Assembly: GCA_037954325.1 (NCBI GenBank) | Contig: JBBMNZ010000030.1 | Coordinates: forward strand, 12,369,001-12,433,000 | Direction: 5' to 3' | Origin: Fistularia commersonii | Taxonomy: Eukaryota > Chordata > Actinopteri > Syngnathiformes > Fistulariidae | Length of the DNA stretch: 64,000 nt | Shown here: positions 10,069-22,000 of the stretch, piece after piece | Position numbering within the stretch: position 1 is the first letter of the stretch | Layout of the letters: the number at the start of each line of letters is the position of its first letter | Notes under the pieces: model-generated | What the model was told of the DNA's origin: nothing | The model's input: only the letters and a program-made list of their open reading frames with translations | Database searches by the model: none | Made by a program: the position numbers and the translations under genes

Positions 10069-13000
10069 TCACTGCTTCCGGAGGCGCCCCTCACTGATCG
10101 GGCAGAGCTTCATCAGCGTCACATTAACAGGTGACATTGAGAACAGGGGAAAGGGAGATTGGGGCTCTAGCTCACCAGGTTGAAGATTCTGGACAGTGTG
10201 CTTTGCTCCCGGCGCCGTCGGACAGGCGACTTTGTGCTTTCGGCGCGTGGCGTTGAGGCCTAGGAGAAGACGTTGGGTGAGCTTCGGTGAAAACCTGCAA
10301 AGCTTTTACTGGCTCAAAGCGACAACAACATAAGACGCCCTCAATGTTAGGTTTGAGAAGAAGCTGCCAGAAATGAAAGGTTTCTTCGACCGCTTCCACT
10401 CAGACCTCTAATTGTGTCTGTCACTGCACGCAGAATTTGTCTGGAGGCCTGGAAACCTCCTCCATCTCCTCTTTGCTGCTGAGGCTAATCTGAGCTGCTA
10501 ATCTACATCAGGAGAGAGAAAACGGAAGTGACTGACAGATAAGAGGGAGAAGATGTCTGGACCAGACAGACGAGGACGTTCAGAGGAGCTGGGTAAGTCA
10601 TCTCTGGCACAGGAGAAGAAGTGTGTTAGAGACAACCAGCTGTGCGGAAGACAGGAGGAAGAGGAGGAAGACGAAGCCCAAAGTCCTGGGAGAAAATGTT
10701 TACCAATGTCAACTCAAAAATACTGTAGCTGAGTGGTTTCAAAGGCACCCAGGAGCAGAGAGTTGCTCTGGGTTAGAAATAGAAGGGGGACATTCAGATG
10801 AGACACATTTTGCAATAATTGATCCCTTTCTTGGTCCATCGATCAAATCCAATTGCTGCCAGGATTGGCCTCAGGGCAGCTCGGCGTAAACACCGGCCTG
10901 CTTTTTTGATTGGATATAAAAATATCTGAAGCAGGAAGGCAGGGACTCGAAGGGGGAGGCAGAGGAAGAGGAGGAGGAAGAGGATGTTAGCGTTGGTTCT
11001 GCTGCGGGTTCGGATCGTCTCGAACCGGCCCAGCAGAAAGACAGATCAGCACAAAGGACAAAACTGTGTGACCTACCAAACCCAAGACTTCTCTCCACTG
11101 GAAAAAAAAAGAGAGGATAAAGATATGAGACACGGTAAGAGGACGGTCATCCTCTGACTGACATCACTAGACAGCCGTGAAGAAAAAGATGAATAAAGCT
11201 GCCTATTCTTCTTTTTAAACAGTAATAGGTTTTCAAAGGGCCAGTTCTCCTTCCTGCAGGGTCGCTAAAGGATAAGCAGATCATGAAGATGCTCAGGAAG
11301 AAGCACAGTCATGGTAAAAATGTGTTTGTCAACAGAAACAACTGAGTAATTACTATTCAGTCCTTTACTTCACGTTTGGGCTTCAGAGACTAAATTGCTG
11401 GATAACAAATGACTTTGAAGAGCGGGGGAAAGGAATTGTTCATTTTCTGAAAAATCCAGAGAGCTTGCAGCCTCTGAGAGGAACTTAATGTGAAGAAAGC
11501 AGGTCGACGTGCTTATAAACATGTTAGCTTGCTAATACCTTTGGTATTAGGGCTAGCATCGTAACTTAGTTTTTCACTGTTGATGCTGACAAACGCAAAC
11601 ATAAATCGCATAACAATAAATGATGACAGTTTGCTTTGGAAATCAAGTCAAGTAATATTTCAGCCATTTTTCCAGTTTCAAATATGAGGGAGGGTGTTTT
11701 AGGGCTCCACTTCTTCCTATTCAAACTGGATTAGGATACCCAGTTAGTGTATTAGCATGCTAACAATAGCGCGCTAATAATAGCACGCTAATAGTAGCAC
11801 ACTAATAGCAACACGCTAATATGAAGGTTTTTGTTTTTTTTACCAGGTTTTTGTGTTAGTATTAATGTGTAAATATGTTTGTGCAATAATATTAGAGCAG
11901 GATTCTCAAGGAGAGACGGCTACGGAGCTGGACTTAGCTTCGGGACTCACCCTGGACTTGGGCCGAGGAGAGGACACCTGAAGTAGCCAAGCAGAGAGAG
12001 GGAAAGTGACCCACTGGACTGGAACAGGAGAACACACACTGGGAATGCCCCGGAATTACCCTTGAACTACCCTTGCACTACCCTTGAATTCCTTACTGTT
12101 GAATTACTCTTCAATTACCCTTGAATTACTCTTCAATTACCTGATTTGCTTTTGAATTTCCGATCACTTATTCTTGAACAACCCCTGAATAACTCTTGAA
12201 TTATCTCTGAATTTGTTATAATTGCCCATGAACTACCCCTGAATTACCTTTGAATTATACTTTAATTACCTTTGAACTATCCTTGAATTACTCCTGAGAA
12301 CAGAAAGAAACCATTACCTTTATGGACAAAATCTAATTATATTTTTAATAGAATTAGAGTATATATAAAGCAGTGGTGGTCCGTCAGGGCCTGCAAGGCC
12401 TTCTCTGCTGGCCTAAAAAAAACATCTGAATCTCAAATGTTAATCAAAATTTGTCCATGAATACTTAATAAATAATTCCAAATGGTCTGTTCACTTCTTT
12501 TCATAGCTCTTCTCCTGGTTGTGCTGCTTCCAGACATACATTTTCATACTAAAGCTTTTAGCCCGTTTTTGTGGCTCCCGCCACGGGACCGGACTTTTGT
12601 TGTTGTGCTCATCTTCTCTGGACACCGGCTGAGACCCGTCCAGCAGATGTGCAGGTGAGGAGGTTCTGGGCCCGAGCCGAGGAGGCGCGGTCATTTTATA
12701 CCATCGCCTCAACGGTCGGGTTTGTTTCCTAATAAGAACTTGTTTTACACACTCTTGGAATTGTGGCACTTGGGGTGCCGGGCCGCGCCCCAGACAAAGC
12801 CGCGGGGTGCGCGATCGATTAGGCGTGGGGTTGTCAGTGGAAGAGGACGCAGTTGGGCATCCCTTTGTCGTCACATGATGGGCTTCCGCGAGCGATTTTT
12901 AACACTACACGGGTTATCTATCTGCGATGCACCTCTCTTTATTCTGCATTTCTGCATAATAAGATGTTTTTTTAATAGCCATAAAGTTATTATTGGGGGG

Positions 13001-14344
13001 TGGATTGATTCGGTGCACTACTGAAGGCTTAGGTGTAAAATCCACGGCCCGCCACTGATATAAAGTTATTCCACAGCCAGCCGTCGGTTAAAGTTCCCCT
13101 CAAAGTGAAAACTACTGGCTGCAGATCAGATTTCTTCACTGTCCAGCGCTCAAGAACGTGACCAGGACCCCAAAGAGACTCTGTAGTTGGATTTAGTACT
13201 GCAGCCATTGAGATGCGTTCACTAACCGTACCCACCATGCTCCTGAAGAAGTGGACCACGGCGTTTTCAGTGGTCCGGCGCCGGGCAACCGATGGCTGGG
13301 GCGAGGTGGACAGGTGGCCCCGGAACGACCCCTGGGAGGAAGGACAGTACAGACAACAGATTGGACTTCACCACATCCCAGGAGCAGGTGTTTGCAGGTG
13401 ACAACAACCGACAGCAAGGAACTCTGGCAAGCTCTGGATAGGGAAGACGAAGGTTCCTGATGATGTTTCCAGGGAAACTCAGATAATTAAAAAAAAAACA
13501 TCTAAAATTATAATTAAAATTATATCTCTGTGCTCAGTTGCATGTCCACACATCCTGTAAGGAGCTTGGGATTCCAACCAGAAACCGTCGCTTCACAGAG
13601 GCTCTACCATGCCCGTTTGTCAACTGACCCACCCCGCACTTTAAGTTTTAAACAATTTTACCCTTTTCCCATAATGATTTTATAAATATATATTATAATG
13701 TATTTTTCCTTCCCCTAATGTAGTTATTGGTTCTTTCATCCCTCTGCTGCAGCTTTCTGTGACTTTGGAAAATACTTATTTTAGTTTGTTAGTTTTTGAA
13801 AGTTGAAATATGAAAACATTTTAATGAAACATACTTCATTTTTGTGCACATTGAAATATCCACATTGACTGAATTTCTACAGCCCTGGCGTTCAGGAGGG
13901 TAAAAAAATTACATTACTAAAGGTCAAATATTTGAATATTTGAATTTTATTTTGCAAATATATATTTTACATTGTTCAGTTCAAACAGATATTTTTGAAT
14001 CAGGCTGTAACCATTTCAAAAATCTGAGAAGGGTTATTTTCATGTGAAATTCAAAATATTTCTGTTCCTTGCAGAAATAAAACTTGTTTTTTTTTCCACA
14101 TGACGCCCAAAGCAAAGGAAAAATGAGTGTTTAAGGTTGCCGGGCGCCGTCCTAAGGGATGGCTTATTCTGCATTCCATCTACGTCTACTTTGAAGTAGC
14201 GTGTGAGTGCGTGCGTGCATGTGCACGTGCGCCAATCATTAAAGCAATAATAAATTTTAAAGCACTATTAAATAAATACATCCACACATCCTCAATTACA
14301 GATCACTGCCCTTTGTCCATGGTTCGAGCACTGTATCTGATTAA

Positions 14345-14402
<58 letters not shown>

Positions 14403-14690
14403 ACATGAAAGAACAGCAGCATCTGCTCTCATGTAGAACTGTAGTCTGACAAATGCTGCGATGAAGATAAGGATGAGGAAATGGTGACAGGTAATGAATT
14501 TTGATCCCTACAAAGCTGCTGCTTCCTCAAATTAATTTGGGGAAAACAATTTTGTGTGTGTGTGTGTATATGTGTGGCCGCTCACCTTGCTCCTTTTCTT
14601 CTTGTCTCCTCCGAAGAAGCTGCTGATGGAGTCCATGAGCCCGGGGTTCTTCTTCCTCCTCCCCTGGCCGGCGCTGCTGCTTGTTACCAT
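10069..14690 (-). CDS. mbp: Myelin basic protein (classic form), short teleost type
   Basis: Basic, intrinsically disordered protein that compacts the cytoplasmic faces of myelin. Coding exons 5' to 3': 14690-14586, 13331-13236, 11977-11951 (27 nt), 11097-11077 (21 nt), 10259-10176, 10089-10069; all phase 0, 117 residues. Exon 1 gives RRKKNPGLMDSISSFFGGDK, matching the MBP GLMD/ILDSI..FFGGD segment. Exon 2 ends in ENAVVHFFRSM, equivalent to ENPVVHFFKNI. Exon 3 (VSSPRPKSR) replaces the VTPRTPPPSQGK segment. Exon 5 ends REQSTLSRIFNL, equivalent to QGTLSKIFKL. The protein is shorter than mammalian 18.5-kDa MBP because the central segment is reduced to two micro-exons. The last exon (GRLRKQ, stop) depends on an acceptor at 10091-10090 with a poor polypyrimidine tract and is the least certain part. 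Intron 1 has a (TG)27 run; intron 2 has a hAT element and a minisatellite. Confidence 0.85.
11745..11825. repeat. 14-bp tandem repeat (TAGCACGCTAATA-like)
   Basis: About five imperfect copies of a 14-bp unit built around TAGC(A/G)(C/T)(G/A)CTAA lie in tandem in the mbp intron between exons 3 and 4. Confidence 0.75.
12053..12297. repeat. 11-bp minisatellite GAATTACCCTT in mbp intron 2
   Basis: About twenty imperfect copies of an 11-bp unit (GAATTACCCTT, variants GAACTACCCTT, GAATTACTCTT) occupy the intron just 5' (in mbp orientation) of the 27-nt exon at 11951-11977. A few spacers are longer than one unit. Confidence 0.85.
12371..13057 (+). mobile_element. Non-autonomous hAT element, short copy, in mbp intron 2
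   Basis: The 687-bp element starts CAGTGGTGGTCCGTC and ends CACGGCCCGCCACTG. It is flanked by a perfect 8-bp target duplication, ATATAAAG, at 12363-12370 and 13058-13065. It matches the ends of the 1306-2829 element but is less than half as long, so one is an internal deletion derivative. It has no transposase ORF. Confidence 0.85.
14346..14399 (+). repeat. (TG)27 microsatellite in mbp intron 1
   Basis: Uninterrupted TG dinucleotide array of 54 bp. Confidence 0.97.
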
Positions 14691-14699
14691 GGTATGCCA

Positions 14700-14834
14700 C
14701 CGTCCACAATAGTTTGGGCCGGTCTGCTGCCGGGAGGCCGTCTTTGAAGGTGTTGTCCTCCGGGCCCCAGGGCACCATGGGAGCATGGGCCGGGGGGTCA
14801 GTGAGGTCAAAGGTGCTGGCTGGCCTCCAGCCAT
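14700..14834 (-). other. Golli-like peptide signature upstream of mbp coding exon 1
   Basis: On the minus strand, 14760-14740 encodes EDNTFKD, preceded by FDLTDPPAHAPMVPWGP. Mammalian golli-MBP has the same EDNTFKD word shortly upstream of the classic start, which supports this as a golli exon segment. Here its frame differs from the classic MBP frame (70 nt apart). The classic frame is also open upstream, to an ATG at 14834, but encodes nothing recognisable. Other golli exons were not found. Confidence 0.45.
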
Positions 14835-16913
14835 TCTTTGGCGGTGTCAGTCACCGCTGTTCTCTGCTTGGCGGTGGGGGGAGGCAACAAGGCTCATCTC
14901 TGAGTGTGAACTCACACCCGCGGCACTGTGGAGCCTTTGTGGACTTGGATCCAACACACAGAGCGGAGAAGATTGTGTGAGCTTCTGCCTGAGCGGAAGT
15001 CCAACCAGCTCTTGGCCAAGGTAGCAGAGACCTTCGGAGGGCCATTTCCAAACAAGAGAAGGATTTGGATCTCATGGCTTATTGTATTTCTGATTTCAGG
15101 AAGGAGAGGTCTGAAGTGGGATAAACAAGATAGTGGTCCTCATCAAAGATCAGAGGAGGGGTTTTGGTGAAGGACCAAAATATCTGCTAAAGGACAAATC
15201 CCTTCATAGGGAGATGTGTTGGTCAAAGAGAGGTGACGATGACAAGTGAAAGTCCAGTGGAGGCCTTCAATGTTTTGGAGATCTTTTGACGAAACTTAGA
15301 CGGCAACAGAGGAGACACCCAAGGTTATTATCTGAACCCAAACCTCTACGTACACAGTGGGGTCGGCGGAGGCAACATGGCCGCCTGGTTAGAACGCAGT
15401 AAATGTGCAGAGCAGTGTTGGTTCAAACACAGACTCCCTTGTTTTGGGCCATTGGGGGCAGAGCCTAAGGGCGGCGCCCACAGACCTGATGGTGGTGGGA
15501 TGCAGGAATGCAGGGAGTGGACTGACCTCACTGCTCACATCCAGAAGAGCCTCGGATTTGTTGGCAGAGCGCGAAGGTCAAAGCCGAGACAATAGGGGCC
15601 CAGAAGAAAGCTGTGGGACACAAATACGGGAGACATCTTTGAACCTCCCCAGGAATGTCCCTCCGGACAAAGACACCCACCAGAAGGAGTCCAGCAGAAA
15701 GAAAGCCTTCATGGTGCTCCACTGCCACAGAAAACACAAGGAGGAGAGGTAAAATAATATGCAGGACCTCCCTGTCCTGCTGTTTACTCTGAGGATTAAC
15801 TTCGCAGCTCTGCTCCTGAACTGGTCTTTAAGGGACCCATCTTCTGGGCCCTTCGGTCCTCAGAGCTTTCCCCTCTCTCTCTTTCAGTTCGTCGATGCTC
15901 CTCACCTCAAATCATTCATTTATTTCTCATAGAAAAATCTGAAGATCTGAGGTTGTGAGACAGGAGAAGCAGAATTGGAGGAAGGAGAGGTGCCTCATGG
16001 GATATCCCTCAGCAGAGTGAAAAGGGGCTAGGCTAATGCTAACTATAAGCTTTGTCTCGGTGGAAGGTTTGAAGCCAGTTCTTGAACAAAGAGATGGTGT
16101 CCTCCCCTGGATGGAGATCTTAAGATGCTTCCCCACAATGAACTCTGGGAGTGTGGATATCTGACTGGCTGTTTGGGCTCCAATGGTTCCTTGAGATATA
16201 ATGGATTTCTATGAGTACTCTGAGATGGGCCTCAGAGTGATTTTGGAGATGGCACCAGTGCACTTTGGTCTTCATAGGTGAGGAAAAGGATTTGATTGTC
16301 CTCTTAATTGTCCATGGAGCAGATACTTAGGAGAGATGAGCCCTCATACTACATGTGATGTGCAGCAGCGTTCTAAAGGAGCTGAAGAGTCTTGAAGGAC
16401 TTTTTAGGATAAGAAAGTTACAATCATCCAGTCTGGAGGAGACCAACGCAGGAAGTTGTTTTTCTGCATCTTCTCCAGACAATATTAGGACACAAATCCT
16501 GGGCCAAGCCACCCCGTGTTTCTGGAGGCCCATGAGGCACCAGAGAAGCTACATCATTAGGTGTTCCAATGACAATTACAGCCCAGAATGACTCGCACAT
16601 TCACATGTCATACAGAGACACTTGACCTCCAGCGGACCTTCTCGTACCCTGGAGTGGAAGCAGAGAAGAACCCGTATGCTGGCTATTCGGTTTAGCTCAG
16701 TTCAGACAGAACATAGGATTGTTGAGACACCGAACAAGCACTGGCATTATGCTGGAGCCAAACATTGATGGAGTCACTGGCCGTCAACCACCGAGCAGTT
16801 TGACTTGTTTACCAGTCTGAATGTGGCCGTGGAGAGGGGGGAGCAAACACTTGACATCACATCTAACAACTTCAGATGAGAGGGTTAATTTTTTCATGAA
16901 TAAAATGGGATTT
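14835..16913. other. mbp 5' flank, no gene recognised
   Basis: I find no conserved coding segment here on either strand. Short open frames of up to about 115 codons lack any family signature and have no convincing splice partners. Additional golli exons could lie here but cannot be shown. Confidence 0.4.
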
Positions 16914-17130
16914 GGGCCGGCTTGATGCAGGAGGTAGAGCAATCGTGTTCGATTCCCAGCTCCTCCTAGGGTGTCGAAGTGTTATTGAGCAAGACACTGG
17001 ACCCCTGACTGCTCCCCTGGCCCTGGTGGACGGCAGCCTACTGCTCATGGTTCATCCATGATGGGTCAATCGCAGAGAACAAATTTTCTCCATGAGGGAT
17101 TCATAAAGGACAAATTGCTATTATTGAATG
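16914..17130 (+). mobile_element. tRNA-derived SINE-like fragment
   Basis: The stretch contains a degenerate pol III B-box (TGTTCGATTCCC near 16948), then CAGCTCCTCC and TTATTGAGCAAGACACTG. These are the body words of common fish tRNA-derived SINEs. The 5' A-box part is decayed. Confidence 0.6.
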
Positions 17131-17754
17131 ATAAAAGGAGGAGATGCAACTTCAGCAGGGGGCAACTGCCAAGTCCACATTCTGCCATGTTTGCACTGAA
17201 AGTACAAATATGAGTCACATCCTGCTGTTACCAAACATCAGTCTGAATGTTGAGGGAGATGTTTGGAACCTGAACCCTCTCACATACTAGTTTTTTGTAG
17301 GCCCTCCAATGGAGGAGAAGGGACTGTGTTGGTTGTGAGACAAAGGTGTGAGGCCTATCGGCTGCAGAGCATCATGACCAGGCCATTCGAAGAGGTCATC
17401 CAGGGCAATGGGGAGTGAGGAAACAAAGGCTTCTAGCCAATCAGGGATAAAGACCCAAACACTCCTTCTATCTCTGAATGGAGATTCTTTCCAATGGTGT
17501 AATGCCATGCATTTTATACATGTTCTTGTATTTATTTTCTTATTGTGAGATAAATATAAGTTAATTTTATGAAACGTCTCCTCTTTGATATAAGATAAAA
17601 TCTGTCTCCTTCACAGGTCAAACCCTGCCTGGAACTTGTGAAACTATAACTAAGACATTGACAGAATCAACAATGACCTAATTCTGTTCTTACCAGCTCC
17701 AGAAGTGTCCCAAGCCTGGTAAGATGCAGATAATAAACATGTAAATCAAACCTG

Positions 17755-18940
17755 TAACCTCCATACTGGATGGGTTGGGGCCCACGACTGCCGTTGGTGC
17801 TGATCACTAATGCGGGGACCAGTGGACATTGGGCTACTATGGGTCGAAGAAAGAGAGGAGGAAGGAGAGAGAAGAGGAAAGGCAGGAGGCTCAGGACTGA
17901 GAATAGGGACTGAATATTGGGACACTGACTTGAAATCTAGAGTTGGTTGACATGATGTAGAGAACAAAGGTGGATATACCCTGTGTCCAGGAGATCAGGT
18001 CGAAAGGTAGCAAGGCTAGAAGCTTGGGATAAGGTTTTCAGTTGTACTATCATGATATTGACAGGAAGAGAAATGGAGTAGGGATTATCTTGAAGGAGGA
18101 GTTTGTTAAGAATGTTCTGGAGTTGAATGTCACAGAGACCCACGACTCTGAAGCCAGAACCTGGATGCTGTTAGTACCCAGAAAGAGAAATACAAATGAA
18201 GTATTTGCCTAGAAAGAGATGCAGTATTTGTTTTGAAATAGTGCTGTAGATGCAGTATTCGCTTTAAAGAATTCTGGTACAGAGAAGGTCAAAGGGAACT
18301 GCTGTGGGTCTTTGTAGAGCCAGAGAGAGCATACAACAGGGTGCGGAGAGAGAAACTACGGTACTGAATGATAAGGTCTGGAGTGGTAGAGAAGTATGTT
18401 AGACTGGTGTAGGTGTGACAGAGAAATTCAGCGTGGAGGCTGGACTACATCATGGAACAGCTCAGAGCCCCTTCCTGGTTGCTTTGCTGATGGACAGGCT
18501 GACAGATGAGGTTAGACAAGAATCTCCATGGACTATGATGTTTGCAGATGACATTGTGATCATATTGGAGCAGGGAGCAGGTCAAAGAACATTTCAAGGA
18601 GTAGAGGTATGTCCCAGAAAGGAGAAGGCGGAATGCCAGCAGAGATGAAGAAGTGGAGGCTCCTCTTTGGGAGTGATCAGGAATCTATCAATCTAAGGGA
18701 TGGATTTAGATGTTCTGGAGATAAAGTCAGAATAAGATGGTATGGACATGGATAGAGGAGAGATGTTAAGAGAAGAGAAGGATGCTGAGGTTGGAACTGC
18801 CAAGCAGGAGGTCTAGAGGAAGACCATAAAGGGGGTATATGGGTGAAGTGGGGAGGAGGAGAGAATGTTAGTTGTGAAAGGAGAGGATGCAGAGGAGAGA
18901 GTTACATGGTGGCAAATGATCCAGAAGGGAGCAGCCCTTC
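17755..18940 (+). mobile_element. Old, internally deleted RTE-like LINE copy
   Basis: The left part parallels the 5' region of the LINE at 23493-27812: 'gacattgggctactatgggtcgaag', then 'gacaggaagagaaatggagtaggg'. The right part parallels its reverse transcriptase end: 'atgatgtttgcagatgacattgtgat', then 'ctgccaagcaggaggtctagagg'. The endonuclease and much of the RT region between them are missing. Many substitutions and stops mark it as older than the other two plus-strand copies. Confidence 0.75.
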
Positions 18941-19076
18941 TGGATAAAAGTTTTTTTGTTTTTTTGTTTTTTTTCCAGAAATTACATTGAGTGGGTATTA
19001 AGAGACCCCCACCCTTCTAATAAGGGGTAGATATTAAAAATAAAATACAATGAATCAACTATAAGATAAGTTAAAT

Positions 19077-22000
19077 CAGTGGTCCCCAAACTACAGTCCG
19101 GGGGCCAGATACGGCCTGCCTCCACATTTTGCCCAGACCTGAACAATGCCAAAGATGCATTATTGGTTTTTTTTTTCATTCTGGCCAAGTAATTGGGACT
19201 TGTACATGCATAGAACGTAACATTCTATTCTACCCTTCGGCAGTCTGTGCGTCATCTGAAATCCCTCCCTCGGGTTATTTGGTTATTGCTTATTTCATAA
19301 ATAGTGTTATTTATTTCATTCATAATATTATTTATTTTCTGATTTTTTTTTCCTGTCAAGATCCCAGAAAGGGTTGATTTTTGGTTCTGTGTGGCTGTCT
19401 GGAAAACAATAAATGCGACAGCATGGAAAGACAGCTGACAGGAGGGAACAGACCCCAACGGGGCCATCATGGGCTAGCTACCCGTGGTTGGCGGGACCCA
19501 GCACAACTGGTGTATGGGTCCCACCCATAACTGGCTATGAAAAGTAACACGAAGAAAATACCCCCTGAGCCTGCGAGAGCGGGGGCGGAAGATGGCTCAT
19601 CGGCAGATAACACGGTAACGGACACAGGAACGGAACAGACTACGAGTTTGATGATCAGCATGCCAGAGGCTCCGCCAGCTACAGCAGGACACAGGCTCCA
19701 GAACTGCGTATGTGGTTGGACAAAGGTTACCTCCACCCTCGGCCTGAACATACACCAGGGCAAGAAAGGGTACCTAAAGAAGGGTCAACAGGGATGTCGC
19801 ATCGACAGCTACTTTTTGAGAAGCAGGCCGAGTCAGTCGACTGAAGTCCAGCAGCAGGACACACACCACAGTCTGCAGGACATCAATGCCCCTGTCCCAG
19901 AGGAGGAAGAGCTAGGCACAAGAGAGGAACCGGAATCCAACACAGCACGTCCATCAGCAGAGAAGAAACTCCCGGGGCGAAGGCCATTAGTCAAGTGGCC
20001 AAAGTCCTGCGACAAGTCGCTGTGGATGGAAATCAACACTGATCTCTGCAACATCCTAGAGGGGATCAAAAGCACCACCATGAAGAAGTTGGAGAGAATG
20101 GGCGGGCTGATCTATGCCTATGGAGCAGAACGGTTTGGTGTGGTCGAAAGCAAGCGATCAAGCACAGCAGTTCCCACCAAGTCCAGAAGGCAAACAGAAA
20201 TAGACCGCCTAGTCAAGGAGAGGAGGCAGCTGAAGAAGCAATGGCGGAAAGCCACAGAGGAGGAGAAGGAGGGAATAAACCTGCTGCAGGAGGAAATCCA
20301 GAGTAGGCTTACAACACTGAGGAGAGCTGAAAACCTCCGCAAAAAGCGCAGGAGGAAGGAGCAAACAAGATCACGCTTCTACAAAGACCCCTTCCACTTT
20401 GTGAAGACTCTCTTCACAAAGGAGAAGAGTGGAAGTCTCTCAGTGTCAAAGGCTGACCTGGAAAAACATCTGGAAAAGACCTGCACAGATGACCGTCGCC
20501 ATGAAGAGGTTCCCCTTCCAACTGACATGCCACCAGTTAATCCACCACAGTACGAGCTAGACATTAGCCCACCCAGATGGAGTGAGGTGGACAAAATTGT
20601 GCGTAGAGCAAGAGCCGCGTCGGCCCCAGGCCCCAACGGAATACCATACAGGCTCTATAAAAACGCACCAGATGTCCTGCGATTTCTCTGGAGGCTGATG
20701 AGAGTAGTGTGGCAAAAGAAGGAAATACCGACGTCCTGGCGGAGGGCTGGAGGGATCCTTATCCCCAAGGAGAAGGATTCATCAAAAATCAGCCAGTTTC
20801 GCCAGATCAGCCTTCTAAATGTGGAGGGGAAAATCTTCTTCAGCGTGGTCGCTCAAAGACTGGCAGAATTCCTGAAAGAAAACAACCTGATTGATACATC
20901 AATTCAGAAAGCAGGCATCTCCGGCTTCTCCGGCTGTGTGGAACATGCTAGCGTCATCTGGCATCAGATCCAGGCTGCCAAGAAAGAAGGAACAGATCTT
21001 CATGTGGTGTTCCTGGATCTTGCAAACGCCTTTGGCTCAGTCCCTCACAACCTCCTGTGGACAGCCTTCGATTACTTCAGCGTCCCACCAGCTCTCACAA
21101 GCCTTATCAAGGCTTACTTCCAAGACATTCAGCTCTGCGAGACAACCGCAGAGTACACCACCGCATGGCAGCAGCTAGAGGTGGGGATCATGGCCGGCTG
21201 CACCATCTCCCCCTTGGCCTTCACCTTGGCCATGGAGGTCATCATACGGGCTTCACGATGGGTGGTTGGCGGTCAGCGAATAAGACCCGGACTAAGGCTG
21301 CCACCAGTCAGAGCCTACATGGATGACCTCACAACACTCACCTCAACCAAGGCCTGCACAGTACGGCTTATAAGCAAGCTCCAAGACAACATCAAGCTGG
21401 CTCGCATGAAGATCAAGCCGAGCAAGTCCAGAAGCATTTCAATTGTGAAGGGGAAACTGTTAGACCACCGCTTCTACATTGGCGAGGAACCAATTCCAAT
21501 GGTTTCGGAGAAGCCTGTGAAGAGCCTAGGTCGCTGGTATGACGCCTCCCTCAAGGACAAAGAGCAAATAGAGCAGCTCAGGAGGGAGGTTGCCAGCGGC
21601 CTGGAGAACATTGACAGAACCCTGCTTCCGGGCAAGCTAAAGCTCTGGTGCTTGCAGTATGGCCTACTCCCACGGCTCCTGTGGCCACTAACCCTCTATG
21701 AGGTTCCACTCTCAAAGGTGGAAAAGCTGGAGAGAATGGTCAGCTCATATGCAAGGAAGTGGCTTGGCCTTCCCAGGTGCTTCAGCAGGATTGGGCTCTA
21801 CAGCAAAGGGATGCTACACCTGCTCATCTCCAGTCTGGCAGAGGAGTACAAGTGTGCCAAAGTCAGATTGGAGATGATGCTATTGGGTTCAAGCGACCCA
21901 TTCATAGCCCAAGCACCCCCCATCCTGGCAACTGGGAGGAAGTGGACCCCGCTGGCTGCAACTGAACAGGCAAAGGCAGCCCTCAGACACAGTGACATTG

